DNA of 32,684 nucleotides from Intrasporangiaceae bacterium. GTDB taxonomy: Bacteria; Actinomycetota; Actinomycetes; Actinomycetales; Dermatophilaceae. The notes under the pieces are model-generated. The model did no database searches. It was not told the DNA's origin and saw only the letters and a list, made by a program, of their open reading frames with translations. Position numbers and translations under genes: made by a program. Of this stretch, positions 8,493-16,478 are shown in pieces (the stretch's first letter is position 1; each line of letters opens with the position of its first letter). The DNA lies in contig JAJPIW010000089.1 in assembly GCA_021324575.1 (NCBI GenBank), positions 1 to 32,684 on the forward strand, in the 5' to 3' direction.

Positions 8493-8570
8493 GGGTTACT
8501 GAGCTGGTTACCGAACCGTTGTGGTTGTGGGAGCAGCCACTCCGGTCGGGTAACCAGCCCGGTAACCGGT
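8493..8570. repeat. Imperfect inverted repeat built on GGTAACC
   Basis: GGGTTACTGAGCTGGTTACC (about 8493-8512) pairs with GGTAACCAGCCCGGTAACCG-like sequence at about 8549-8568 with three mismatches. Each arm itself contains two GGTTAC/GGTAACC units. A GGGTAACC core also occurs in the palindrome at 12039-12077. Function unknown; it could be a set of operator half-sites. Confidence 0.6.
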
Positions 8571-8651
8571 CGCAGCAATTTTGGCTGTCAATCCGGGCGG
8601 GGGAGCCGGGACTGGTCGCGCCTGGGGTCGACTGGCCAGCGGAGGCTTCGG

Positions 8652-8722
8652 TGGCCAGTGGTCGCCGGCATCGTCCAGTGCTGCCGCGTGGGCTGGCCAG
8701 TGGTCGCCGGTGTCGACCAGTG
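8652..8722. repeat. Two 29-bp direct repeats, 42-bp period
   Basis: TGGCCAGTGGTCGCCGG followed by a 12-base tail occurs at 8652-8680 and again at 8694-8722, with about three differences (CATCGT against TGTCGA in the tail). A third partial TGGCCAG lies at 8633. It is upstream of the GH3 gene; no function is evident. Confidence 0.65.
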
Positions 8723-8758
8723 CCACCCGAGGAGCGTCGGCGGCCGGGTGAGACGGTT

Positions 8759-8778
8759 AATAGTTGATCTTGACTATT
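8759..8778. promoter_or_regulatory. AT-rich inverted repeat upstream of the GH3 gene, possible operator
   Basis: AATAGT (8759-8764), eight bases, ACTATT (8773-8778) form an inverted repeat in the only strongly AT-rich patch of this intergenic region, 60 bases before the GH3 start. The position suits the promoter and the binding site of the TetR regulator encoded behind the GH3 gene. This assignment is inference. Confidence 0.4.
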
Positions 8779-8838
8779 TATCCGAGGGGCGGCATGCTGG
8801 ACCAGCCCCCCAAACCCCGAGTCAAAGGTGACCTCACG

Positions 8839-11340
8839 ATGACCCAGACCCCCGCCGCAGCCGACCCGAGCACCCAGGCCGAGCACACGGCATACGCCGA
8901 GCTCGTGGCCCGGCTCGACCTGGCCACCAAGGTCCGACTGCTGACCGGGGAGACCGCGTTCACGCTGTGGGGCGAGGAGTCGATCGCCCTCGCGCCGATG
9001 GCGTTCTCCGACGGGCCGACCGGCGTGCGCGGGCTGAAGTTCACCGGCGGTGACAAGGTCGCGCTCTTCCCCAACGCCACCCTGCTCGCCGGTTCCTGGA
9101 GTGCGGAGGGGGCGCACGAGGTCGGCGAGCTGCTCGCCGAGGAGGCCATCCGGCAGCAGATCCACGTCGTCCTCGGCCCGACCATCAACCTGCACCGGTC
9201 GCCCCTTGGCGGGCGGCTGTTCGAGCAGTACTCCGAGGACCCGCTGCTCAGCGGGCGTCTCGCCGCGGCATACGTCAACGGGTTGCAGGGCAAGGGAATC
9301 GGCGCCTGCCTGAAGCACCTCGTCGCCAACGAGTCCGAGACCGAGCGCAACTACATGAACTCGGTCGTGTCGGAGAAGGCGCTCCGCGAGGTCTACCTCC
9401 TGCCCTTCGAGATCGCCGTCGACGAGGCGGACCCGTGGTCGATCATGGCCGCCTACAACGACGTCAACGGGATCACGGCGACCGAGCAGGACCACGTCAA
9501 CAACCAGGTCGTCAAGGGCGAGTGGGGCTGGACCGGGCTCCTCATGAGCGACTGGTTCGCGACGAAGTCCTCGGCCCCGGCGGCCCTTGGTGGGCTCGAC
9601 CTGGTCATGCCCGGCCCGGTCGGCCCGTGGGGTGACGCGCTCGTCGCGGACGTCGAGTCCGGTGCGGTCGCCGAGTCGGTCATCGACGAGCACGTATGCC
9701 GGCTGCTCCTGCTCGCCGACCGGGTGGGCGCCCTTGGCGCACACCGGGACTGGGGCACGGACCACGTCGCTCCCGACTCGCCGGAGCGGGCCGCGCAGCT
9801 GCGCCGGCTGGCGACCGACGGGATGGTCGTCCTCAAGAATGCCGGAGACGTCCTGCCGCTCACCGGGGACGGCAGCGTGGCGCTCCTCGGCCGCGCTGCG
9901 GTCGACACCGCCTGCATGGGTGGCGGCTCGGCCCGGGTCAACCCGCCCTACCAGGTCACCGTCGCCGACGGGCTCACGGCCGCTCTCGGCAACCGGGTCA
10001 CCGTCGTCGGCGGGGGCCGGATCCGGGAGCTTCCCGTGCCGGTGACCCCGGATGCGGTGACCGACCCCGAGACGGGCGCACCCGGCATCCGGATCGACCT
10101 GCTCGACGCCGAGGGGGTCGTCCTGAGCAGCGAGCACTCCGAGGTCGGCGCCGCGTCGATCGGCTGGGACGACGACCTGCCGCGACCGGTGACGGGTGCC
10201 GTGTTCAGCGCCGTCGCGACCGGGGCCGGGGCTGCCCGCGTCGGGTTCATCGGCACCGGCCACTGGACATTGACCGTCGACGGAGCCGTCGTCCACGACG
10301 GCATCCTGGTCGCCGCCGGGCACGACCCGGGCGAGGGCATGCTCAAGCCGCCGTCGTGGACCACCGAGGTGGACCTCGCGGCCGGGGCCGTCGTCCGTGG
10401 CGAGATCCACATCGTCGCCACCGAGCCCAAGCCGGGCCCGGACGGCTCGCTCGGGCTCGTCTCGACCCTCGCCGCGTCCGGGATGGGCGACAAGGGCCTT
10501 GTCGTCGAGCCGCTCGGCCCGCCCACGGCCGAGCTCATCGCCGAGGCCGTGGCTGCCGCAAGGGCCGCCGATGTCGCGGTCGTCGTCGTCGGCCTGACCG
10601 ACGAGCGCGAGACCGAGGCGGTGGACAAGTCGACCCTCGCGCTCCCGGGCGACCAGGACGCCCTCGTGGCCGCCGTGGCCGCCGCGGCCCAGCGGACCGT
10701 CGTCGTCGTCAACGCCGCCACCCCGGTGCTCATGCCGTGGGCCGACGCCGTCGACGCCATCGTCATCGTCGGGCTCCCCGGCCAGGAGGGTGGCCACGCG
10801 GTCGCCGACGCGCTCCTCGGCCTGCGCGAGCCGACCGGGCGGCTCGTCACGTCCTACCCGGTCGCCGACGGGGCCGCCCCGGCCTGGACCGTCGTCCCGA
10901 CCGATCTCCAGCTGCCCTATGAGGACGGCGTCTTCGTCGGCCATCGCGGGTATGCCGCGGGGCTGGCTCCCGCTCCGTTGTTCTGGTTCGGCGAGGGGCT
11001 GGGTTATGGGTCGTGGGACTACGCGAGCGCCACGGCGAGCGGCGGACCGGTCGCCCCGACGGTGTCGGTGACGCTGCGCAACACCTCGGCCCGCGCCTCC
11101 CGCGAGGTCGTGCAGGTCTACCTCCAGCCGAGCGACCCGGCCGAGCCGGTGCGGCTCGTGGGCTATGCCCCGGTGGTCGTGGAGCCCGGCGCCGAGGCCA
11201 TCGTCGAGGTCGCGACCGAGGCCCGGCTGTGGCGCCGGTGGGACGAGGACGCCAACGAGTGGGGTGCGCTGCCAGACGGCGGTGAGCTGCTCGTGGCCCG
11301 CGGCCTCGGTGACGTCCGGCTGCGTCTCCCGCTGTCGTGA
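8839..11340 (+). CDS. Glycoside hydrolase family 3 beta-glucosidase with PA14-like insert
   Basis: 833 residues without a signal peptide, so probably cytoplasmic. The N-terminal TIM-barrel domain contains SDGPTGVRG, KHLVANESETERNYMNS and LLMSDWFATKSS, where Asp238 is the expected nucleophile. The second GH3 domain includes VVVGLTDERETEAVDK-type sequence followed by LALPGDQD; Glu591 or Glu593 fits the acid/base. A segment near residues 470-560 (VGFIGTGHWTLTVDGAVVHDG) resembles the PA14 insert of one GH3 subgroup, and the C-terminus has the fibronectin III-like domain (VTLRNTSARASREVVQVYLQ). It should cleave beta-linked glucosides or related oligosaccharides after uptake. Start ATG 8839 has AAAGGTG eight bases upstream; in-frame ATG 8794 with GAGGGG is an alternative that adds 15 residues. 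Its stop overlaps the TetR gene start. Confidence 0.93.
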   Translation: MTQTPAAADPSTQAEHTAYAELVARLDLATKVRLLTGETAFTLWGEESIALAPMAFSDGPTGVRGLKFTGGDKVALFPNATLLAGSWSAEGAHEVGELLAEEAIRQQIHVVLGPTINLHRSPLGGRLFEQYSEDPLLSGRLAAAYVNGLQGKGIGACLKHLVANESETERNYMNSVVSEKALREVYLLPFEIAVDEADPWSIMAAYNDVNGITATEQDHVNNQVVKGEWGWTGLLMSDWFATKSSAPAALGGLDLVMPGPVGPWGDALVADVESGAVAESVIDEHVCRLLLLADRVGALGAHRDWGTDHVAPDSPERAAQLRRLATDGMVVLKNAGDVLPLTGDGSVALLGRAAVDTACMGGGSARVNPPYQVTVADGLTAALGNRVTVVGGGRIRELPVPVTPDAVTDPETGAPGIRIDLLDAEGVVLSSEHSEVGAASIGWDDDLPRPVTGAVFSAVATGAGAARVGFIGTGHWTLTVDGAVVHDGILVAAGHDPGEGMLKPPSWTTEVDLAAGAVVRGEIHIVATEPKPGPDGSLGLVSTLAASGMGDKGLVVEPLGPPTAELIAEAVAAARAADVAVVVVGLTDERETEAVDKSTLALPGDQDALVAAVAAAAQRTVVVVNAATPVLMPWADAVDAIVIVGLPGQEGGHAVADALLGLREPTGRLVTSYPVADGAAPAWTVVPTDLQLPYEDGVFVGHRGYAAGLAPAPLFWFGEGLGYGSWDYASATASGGPVAPTVSVTLRNTSARASREVVQVYLQPSDPAEPVRLVGYAPVVVEPGAEAIVEVATEARLWRRWDEDANEWGALPDGGELLVARGLGDVRLRLPLS

Positions 11341-11999
11341 CGACCGAGGTGCCCCGGCCTCGCACGCCGGGGCGCCCGCGCGGCAAGGACCCCGCCGACA
11401 CCCGGCGCGAGGTCCTCGCCGCGGCGGCGGCCGTCCTCGGCGAGCGCGGCTTCCACGGCACGTCGATGGCGGCGGTGGCGCAGGCGGCGGGCATCAGCCA
11501 GACCGGGCTGCTCCACCACTTCCCGACCAAGGAAGCCCTGCTCACCGCGCTGCTCGCCGATCGCGACCGGGCCGACCGCGAGGCGATGGGGACCGACGAG
11601 GAGCCGGCCGTCGGCTTCGCCGTCCTCGACCGGTTGCGCGCCGTCGTCGTCGCCAACACCGGGCGACCCACCCTGGTCCGGCTCTTCACCATGGTCCTCG
11701 GCGAGGCCGACGACCCGGCCCGCCGCGGCGACAACCCCGGTCACCAGTGGCTTGCCGAGCACCACGAACAGGCCTGGCAGGACGTCGTCGAGGCAGTCGA
11801 AGCCGGAGTCGCGGCCGGCGTCGTCCGAGCCGACGCGCCGGCGGACACCATCGCCCGCCTCGTGATCGCGGTCATGGACGGGCTGCAGGTCCAGTGGTTG
11901 CAGGACCGCGACAACGTCGACATGGTCGCCGCCTACGACACCTTCGCGGCCGGCATACGACAGCAGTGGGAGGTCCCGCCGGCCGGGTTTATCGGGTGA
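11337..11999 (+). CDS. TetR-family transcriptional regulator
   Basis: A 220-residue protein starting at GTG 11337 and overlapping the GH3 stop (GTGA). A basic N-terminus (RTPGRPRGKDPADTRREV) precedes the TetR helix-turn-helix (LGERGFHGTSMAAVAQAAGISQTGLLHHFPTKEALL; only key parts are given: GTSM, AGIS, LLHHF, K). The C-terminal half is a helical ligand-binding domain ending with IARLVIAVMDGLQVQWL. Because it is co-translated with the GH3 enzyme, it probably represses that pair and responds to a sugar or glycoside. The ligand and operator are not known; the inverted repeat at 8759-8778 is a candidate site. Its stop codon lies inside the palindrome at 11989-12007. Confidence 0.9.
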   Translation: MTTEVPRPRTPGRPRGKDPADTRREVLAAAAAVLGERGFHGTSMAAVAQAAGISQTGLLHHFPTKEALLTALLADRDRADREAMGTDEEPAVGFAVLDRLRAVVVANTGRPTLVRLFTMVLGEADDPARRGDNPGHQWLAEHHEQAWQDVVEAVEAGVAAGVVRADAPADTIARLVIAVMDGLQVQWLQDRDNVDMVAAYDTFAAGIRQQWEVPPAGFIG

Positions 12000-12007
12000 C
12001 CCGATAA
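11989..12007. repeat. Palindrome spanning the tetR stop codon (copy 1)
   Basis: TTATCGGGT, G, ACCCGATAA is a perfect 9-bp inverted repeat; the tetR stop TGA (11997-11999) is inside it. The same core recurs in the 39-bp palindrome 32 bases further on. Confidence 0.8.
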
Positions 12008-12038
12008 CGTGGACGACCACAGACTTCGCAACTCTGTA

Positions 12039-12077
12039 CCACTCTGGTTTATCGGGTAACCCGATAAACCAGAGTGG
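12039..12077. terminator. 39-bp perfect palindrome between convergent genes, probable bidirectional terminator
   Basis: CCACTCTGGTTTATCGGGT (12039-12057), one base, and its exact reverse complement (12059-12077). It sits between tetR (plus) and the ABC-2 permease gene (minus), where both transcripts should end, so a two-way hairpin terminator without T-run is the simplest reading. However, its inner 20 bases repeat the palindrome at 11989-12007, which is more typical of a protein-binding site or a repeated element. Confidence 0.55.
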
Positions 12078-12103
12078 GCGAACCTCCCACCGGACAAGCG
12101 AAC

Positions 12104-12928
12104 TCAGCTGATGTCGCGACGCGCTGCCAGCCACGAGCCGACACCCGACAGCGTCAACCCGTAGGCCGTGAGGAGCAGGGCGCACACCCACCAGGAGAAG
12201 TAGGGACTCGGCCCGGTGGACTGGCCCCCGGTCGGGTCCTGGGTGATGAGCATCCCGACAGAGAGGTTGCCCGGCAGCCACCGGCTCGCGCTGCCCCAGT
12301 GCAGGATCCCGAACACGATGCCGAGGATGATCTGGGCGAGGAACCCGACCCCGATGCCGGCGAGGATCGCGGCCACCTGGTTCTGGATGATCATGCCGAA
12401 GCCGAACCCGAGCAGCGCCCAGCAGACGAACGCGAGCAGGCTGATCCCGAGGGTCTGCCAGACCTGACCGTCGCCGAGGAAGGTCGGCTGGTTGCGCAAC
12501 GCGAGCACTCCGCCACCGGCGCCGACGACCGCGAGGTCGTGCACGACGGCATACATCGCGCCGGTGATGACGACGGCGACCAGCTTGGCCACGACGACGG
12601 TCCAGCGCACCGGCTCGGCGAGGAAGGTCGCCGAGATCGTCTTGTGCCGGAACTCGCTCGTGATGAGCAGCACGCCCAGGGTGAGCGGGATGAGCGGCGT
12701 GAGGTAGTAGATGAACCCGGCCGAGAACACCGCCTGGATGGTGCCGGCGTTGGGGTGCAGGAAGGGGGACTGGTCCGACCCGCCCTGGCCGCCGCCGAAG
12801 TCACGGCCGACGAGGAAGGCGAACCCGAAGGAGATGAGGCCGTCCAGCACGACGACGGCGAGCAGCAGCCCCCACCACAGCCGCGTCGTGAACACCTTGC
12901 GGACCTCTGACCTGATAGCGCCCAGCAT
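12104..12928 (-). CDS. ABC-2 type transporter permease
   Basis: 274 residues with about six hydrophobic segments: one near the N-terminus (LLLAVVVLDGLISFGFAFLV), then IYYLTPLIPLTLGVLLI, VVAKLVAVVITGAMYAVV, LLAFVCWALLGFGFGMII, AAILAGIGVGFLAQIILGIV and WWVCALLLTAYGLTLSGV. The phrase ITSEFRHKTISATFLAEPVRW is the conserved cytoplasmic loop of ABC-2 exporters (EFR..T). It is the membrane partner of the ATPase encoded just upstream; start and stop overlap as TGATG at 12928. The exported substrate is unknown; relatives include drug and lipid exporters. Confidence 0.88.
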   Translation of the reverse strand: MLGAIRSEVRKVFTTRLWWGLLLAVVVLDGLISFGFAFLVGRDFGGGQGGSDQSPFLHPNAGTIQAVFSAGFIYYLTPLIPLTLGVLLITSEFRHKTISATFLAEPVRWTVVVAKLVAVVITGAMYAVVHDLAVVGAGGGVLALRNQPTFLGDGQVWQTLGISLLAFVCWALLGFGFGMIIQNQVAAILAGIGVGFLAQIILGIVFGILHWGSASRWLPGNLSVGMLITQDPTGGQSTGPSPYFSWWVCALLLTAYGLTLSGVGSWLAARRDIS

Positions 12929-13911
12929 CAGCCGTTGCTCCTTTCGCCACCGGTGATGGCATCTCGCTCGGGCGGTGCGACAGCTCCGACACCGTCGCCG
13001 AGGTTGCGGTTGGTGCCTTCGGTGAGCTCGAAGAAGAGGTCCTCCAGGTCACTGCCCTGCTGGCGGAGCTCCCAGACGGGCAGGCCGGCGCGGAGGGCGA
13101 CGTCGCCGACGAGGCGCAGGTCGGCGGTGTCGACGAGCAACGCCCCGTCCTGGTCCGGCCGCGCGGTGAGGTCGGCGACCCGGAGCGCGCCCGCGAGCCG
13201 CTCCGGCTCGGAGGTCCGGACGAAGGTGGTGGCCTTGCCGTGCAGCTCGGCCATCGGGCCGGCCTTCACGAGCCGGCCGTTGGTGATGATGACGACCTCG
13301 TCGACGGTCTGCTCGACCTCCTGCAGCATGTGGCTGGAGATGAGGATCGTCTTGCCCTGCCCGGCCAGGTGGCGCAGGAACCCGCGCAGCCAGCGGATCC
13401 CCTCGGGGTCCAGCCCGTTGGCCGGCTCGTCGAGGATGAGCGCCTGCGGGTCGCCGAGCATCGCGGCCGCGAGCCCGAGCCGCTGGCGCATGCCCATCGA
13501 GTAGCCCCCGGCCCGCTTGCGTGCAGCAGCCGGTATGCCGGTCAGCTCGAGCATCTCGTCGACACGCGCCACCGGAATGCCGGCGGTGTCGGCCAGCACA
13601 CGCAGGTGGTCACGTCCACTGCGGCCCGGGTGGAAGTTCGTCGCCTCGAGCGCGGCACCGACGGCCGTGATCGGGTGCGGGATGTGTTGGTAGGTCCGGC
13701 CGCCGATCGTCGCAGTGCCGCCGGTCGGGCGGACCAGACCGAGCAGCATACGGAGAGTCGTGGTCTTGCCGGCGCCGTTCGGCCCCAGGAAGCCGGTGAT
13801 CCGGCCGGGCTCGACGTCGAAGGAGAGGTCGTCGACGGCCTTGAAGGTGCCGAAGGTCTTGGTCAGGTTGCGGATCTCGATGCGGGCCCCAGCCGCTTCC
13901 GTCGTCGTCAT
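12928..13911 (-). CDS. ABC transporter ATP-binding protein (ABC-2 exporter)
   Basis: 327 residues. Walker A is GPNGAGKTT (from residue 43), the signature is YSMGMRQRL, Walker B is ALILDEPANGLDPEG, and the H-loop is ISSHMLQEVE. The N-terminal core IEIRNLTKTFGTFKAVDDLSF and the non-LSGGQ signature place it with the DrrA/NatA-like ATPases that drive ABC-2 permeases. The region after about residue 220 is a C-terminal regulatory extension. It is the first gene of a two-gene operon with the permease at 12104-12928. Its start ATG 13911 has only a weak purine-rich sequence upstream. Upstream, a promoter-like pair has an unusually long spacer carrying an inverted repeat. Confidence 0.93.
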   Translation of the reverse strand: MTTTEAAGARIEIRNLTKTFGTFKAVDDLSFDVEPGRITGFLGPNGAGKTTTLRMLLGLVRPTGGTATIGGRTYQHIPHPITAVGAALEATNFHPGRSGRDHLRVLADTAGIPVARVDEMLELTGIPAAARKRAGGYSMGMRQRLGLAAAMLGDPQALILDEPANGLDPEGIRWLRGFLRHLAGQGKTILISSHMLQEVEQTVDEVVIITNGRLVKAGPMAELHGKATTFVRTSEPERLAGALRVADLTARPDQDGALLVDTADLRLVGDVALRAGLPVWELRQQGSDLEDLFFELTEGTNRNLGDGVGAVAPPERDAITGGERSNG

Positions 13912-13941
13912 CGTGGAGTCGTCTTCTGGCTCATGCCCCCC

Positions 13942-13973
13942 ATTGTCAGGGGCTCACGCCGGGTGAGGGTCAA
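13942..13973 (-). promoter_or_regulatory. Candidate promoter with 20-base spacer and operator-like repeat for the ABC-2 operon
   Basis: On the minus strand TTGACC (13973-13968) and GACAAT (13947-13942) are separated by 20 bases. The spacer begins with CTCAC-N5-GTGAG. An over-long spacer holding an inverted repeat is the layout of MerR-family-controlled promoters. No merR gene is in the window, so this is a lead only. Confidence 0.38.
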
Positions 13974-14061
13974 CCGGGGGGCTGAACCTTCTCCGCCCCG
14001 GGAGGGACGTCACCGGTCGTCTCTGAGAGTCGCTGGGTCGGCCCGGTCCGCCGGGCCCGCT

Positions 14062-14067
14062 TAGGAT
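14062..14067 (+). promoter_or_regulatory. -10 box close to the first CNNM gene start
   Basis: TAGGAT ends nine bases before ATG 14077. Transcription would begin at about 14074-14075, leaving a leader of a few bases at most. No ribosome binding site is visible between the box and the ATG. Confidence 0.5.
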
Positions 14068-14076
14068 CGACGCACT

Positions 14077-15429
14077 ATGACCGACTGGTTGATGGTCCTC
14101 GCCGGCCTCGTGCTGACGGCGGGGACCGCCCTGTTCGTCGCGACCGAGTTCAGCCTCGTCGCCCTCGACCGGTCGGCGGTGCAGAAGGCCGCGGACAACG
14201 GCGACGTGAAGGCCGGCTCGGTCCTCGCCTCGCTCAAGAAGCTGTCGACGCAGCTGTCGGCAGCCCAGGTGGGGATCACGCTCACCACCTTGATCCTCGG
14301 GTTCCTCACGACACCGGCCGTCGGCAAGCTGCTGCATGCGCCCCTCGGCGCCCTCGGCCTGCACGGGTCGACACGTGACACGGTAGCCAGCGTCCTGGCG
14401 CTCGTGCTCGTCACCTTGTTCTCCATGCTCTTCGGCGAGCTGCTGCCCCAGTTCCTCGGGATCTCGGCATCGATGGGTACCGCCGAGGTGGTGGCCGGTC
14501 CGGTCCGGATGTTCGCCGTCGTCGCCCGCCCCCTCATCGCGATCCTCAACGGCTCGGCCAACGGTTTCCTCCGCGGGGTCGGTGTCGAGCCACGGGAGGA
14601 GCTGTCCGGTGCGCGCACGCCGCAGGAGCTGGCCAGTCTGGTCCGCCGCAGCGCCGACGCCGGCACGCTGGGGGAGGGCACGGCCCGGCTGGTCACGGCC
14701 AGCCTCGGCTTCGGCGAGCGGACGGCGGCCGACGTCATGAGCCCCCGCGTCCGCGCCACCGCCATCGACCGGACGGCCAGTGCCGAGGACGTCCTCGCCC
14801 TGGCCCGGTCGACCGGCCACTCCCGCTTCCCGGTCCTCGGTGAGGACTGGGACGACATCGACGGCATGGTCCACGTCAAGCGCGCGATGGCCGTCCCGCA
14901 CGAGCGGCGCCCCGACGTGCCGGTGTCGGCCCTCATGGTCGCGCCACTCCTGGTCCCCGAGACGATCCGGCTCGACCCGCTCCTCGTCCTCCTCCGCGGA
15001 GCCGGGATGCAGCTCGCCGTCGTCGTCGACGAGTACGGCGGCACCTCCGGAGTGGTCACCCTCGAGGACGTGGTGGAGGAGATCGTCGGCGACGTGACCG
15101 ACGAGCACGACCGGGCGATGACCACCGGCCGCGAGGTCTCCACCGGCACCTGGTCGGTCCCCGGCCTCTGGCGCCCCGACGAGGTTCGCGACCGGATCGG
15201 TGCACCCATACCCGACGGGCCGGCATACGAGACGACCGGCGGCTTCGTCATGGCCGCCCTCGGCAGGGTGCCCCGCGTCGGCGACACGGTGGACGTACCG
15301 CGCTGGACCGTCGAGGTCGTCGACATGGACGGGCTGCGCGTCGACCGGCTCCGGTTCACCCGGCATCCCGACCCCGACCCGGCCGACGTCCGGGCCGCAG
15401 GCGACGCCGAGGACGGTGCGGCCACGTGA
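14077..15429 (+). CDS. CNNM/CorC-type transmembrane protein with CBS pair (first of two)
   Basis: 450 residues. The N-terminal CNNM (DUF21) domain has about four membrane segments (MVLAGLVLTAGTALFVATEF, VGITLTTLILGFLTT, VLALVLVTLFSMLFGELLP, and one near residue 150). Then come two CBS domains (VMSPRVRATAIDRTASAEDV; PVSALMVAPLLVPETIRLD; VVDEYGGTSGVVTLEDVVEEIVGD) and a C-terminal CorC/HlyC domain (GGFVMAALGRVPRVGDTV). Family members are linked to Mg/Co efflux or membrane-stress tolerance; older names call them hemolysins. The motif GE-x-x-PK, conserved in most relatives, reads GELLPQF here, replacing Lys by Gln, while the next gene keeps GEMIPKN. The stop overlaps the start of the second paralogue, so a heteromeric pair is likely. 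Confidence 0.9.
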   Translation: MTDWLMVLAGLVLTAGTALFVATEFSLVALDRSAVQKAADNGDVKAGSVLASLKKLSTQLSAAQVGITLTTLILGFLTTPAVGKLLHAPLGALGLHGSTRDTVASVLALVLVTLFSMLFGELLPQFLGISASMGTAEVVAGPVRMFAVVARPLIAILNGSANGFLRGVGVEPREELSGARTPQELASLVRRSADAGTLGEGTARLVTASLGFGERTAADVMSPRVRATAIDRTASAEDVLALARSTGHSRFPVLGEDWDDIDGMVHVKRAMAVPHERRPDVPVSALMVAPLLVPETIRLDPLLVLLRGAGMQLAVVVDEYGGTSGVVTLEDVVEEIVGDVTDEHDRAMTTGREVSTGTWSVPGLWRPDEVRDRIGAPIPDGPAYETTGGFVMAALGRVPRVGDTVDVPRWTVEVVDMDGLRVDRLRFTRHPDPDPADVRAAGDAEDGAAT

Positions 15430-16454
15430 TCGTCGTCTGGGTCACCCTCGTGCTGTTGCTCATCAACGCCTTCTTCGTCGGCGCCGAGTTCGCCGCGATG
15501 GCCGCTCGCCGCTCGCAGCTGGAGCCGCTCGCGGCGCAGGGCTCGATCCGCGCCCGCAGCACCCTGGCCGGGATGGAGCGGATGGGCTCGATGCTCGCCT
15601 GCGCCCAGCTCGGGATCACCGTGTGCTCGGTGCTTCTGGGCGCCTTCTCCGAGGCCGCCCTGCACCACCTGTTCGCCGGGCCGCTCGAACGACTCGGTAT
15701 GCCGTCCGGTGTCACCGATGGTCTCGCCCTCGCGCTCGCCCTGCTCGTCGTCGTCTACCTGCACGTCGTGGTCGGCGAGATGATCCCCAAGAACCTCGCG
15801 CTCGCCGGGCCGGACCGCGCGGCGCTGCTCCTCGTGCCGCTGCTGCTCGCCATCACCCGCGTGCTGCGCCCGGTCATCGCCGGCATGGAGTTCCTCGCCA
15901 AGGGACTCGTGCGGCTCGCGGGCATCGAGCCCAAGGACGAGCTGCAGGACGAGTTCACCGCCGAGGAGGTCCACCACATCATCGAGGAGTCGCACCGCGA
16001 GGGGCTCGTCGAGGACGACACCCTGGGGCGGCTCGGGGCGGCACTGGAGTTCAGCGACAAGGACGCGGCCGACGTGGCGGTGCCGGTCGGTGACCTCGTC
16101 ACGGTGAAGCCGGCCAGCACTCCCGACGACATCGAGCACCTCGTGGCCAAGCACGGCTTCTCGCGCTACCCGATGACCGACGACGCCGGCTCCCTCGTCG
16201 GCTACCTGCACCTCAAGGACATCCTCTACGCCGACGAGCAGGAGCGGTCCGAGCCGATCCCGCGCAAGCGGGTCCGCCGCCTCGCGACAGTCCGCCCGGA
16301 TGACGGCGTCGAGTCGGTGCTGCGGACCATGCAGGGCACCGGGTCGCACCTGGCCCGCGTCGTCGAGCCCGACGGCACGGTGGCCGGCATCGTGTTCCTC
16401 GAGGACGTGCTGGAGGAGCTCGTCGGCGAGGTCCGGGATACCGAGCAGCGCTGA
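15426..16454 (+). CDS. CNNM/CorC-type transmembrane protein with CBS pair (second of two)
   Basis: 342 residues, starting at GTG 15426, four bases inside the preceding gene. The CNNM membrane domain (VTLVLLLINAFFVGAEFAAM, LGITVCSVLLGAF, ALALALLVVVYLHVVVGEMIP) with GEMIPKNLALAGPD is canonical. The CBS pair follows (FSDKDAADVAVPVGDLVTV; FSRYPMTDDAGSLVGYLHLKDI; GTVAGIVFLEDVLEELVGEV). It ends without the CorC/HlyC domain that the first paralogue has, and so is about 100 residues shorter. The pairing of one long and one short CNNM protein in an overlapping operon is common in actinobacteria. A role in divalent-cation handling is inferred from the family. Confidence 0.9.
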   Translation: MIVVWVTLVLLLINAFFVGAEFAAMAARRSQLEPLAAQGSIRARSTLAGMERMGSMLACAQLGITVCSVLLGAFSEAALHHLFAGPLERLGMPSGVTDGLALALALLVVVYLHVVVGEMIPKNLALAGPDRAALLLVPLLLAITRVLRPVIAGMEFLAKGLVRLAGIEPKDELQDEFTAEEVHHIIEESHREGLVEDDTLGRLGAALEFSDKDAADVAVPVGDLVTVKPASTPDDIEHLVAKHGFSRYPMTDDAGSLVGYLHLKDILYADEQERSEPIPRKRVRRLATVRPDDGVESVLRTMQGTGSHLARVVEPDGTVAGIVFLEDVLEELVGEVRDTEQR

Positions 16455-16478
16455 GGGTGGGCGGCGCACTCCCTCTCG

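Larger units (their letters stand above)
8214..8838. other. Long repeat-rich non-coding stretch between divergent kgd and GH3 genes
   Basis: This 625-base interval has no convincing gene: the open frames over it are GC-driven and lack start signals. It holds several separate repeat structures, listed on their own below, plus a weak kgd promoter candidate (TAGGCT on the minus strand at 8293-8288). Most intergenic gaps in the window are under 170 bases, so its size and repeat load stand out. Confidence 0.75.
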
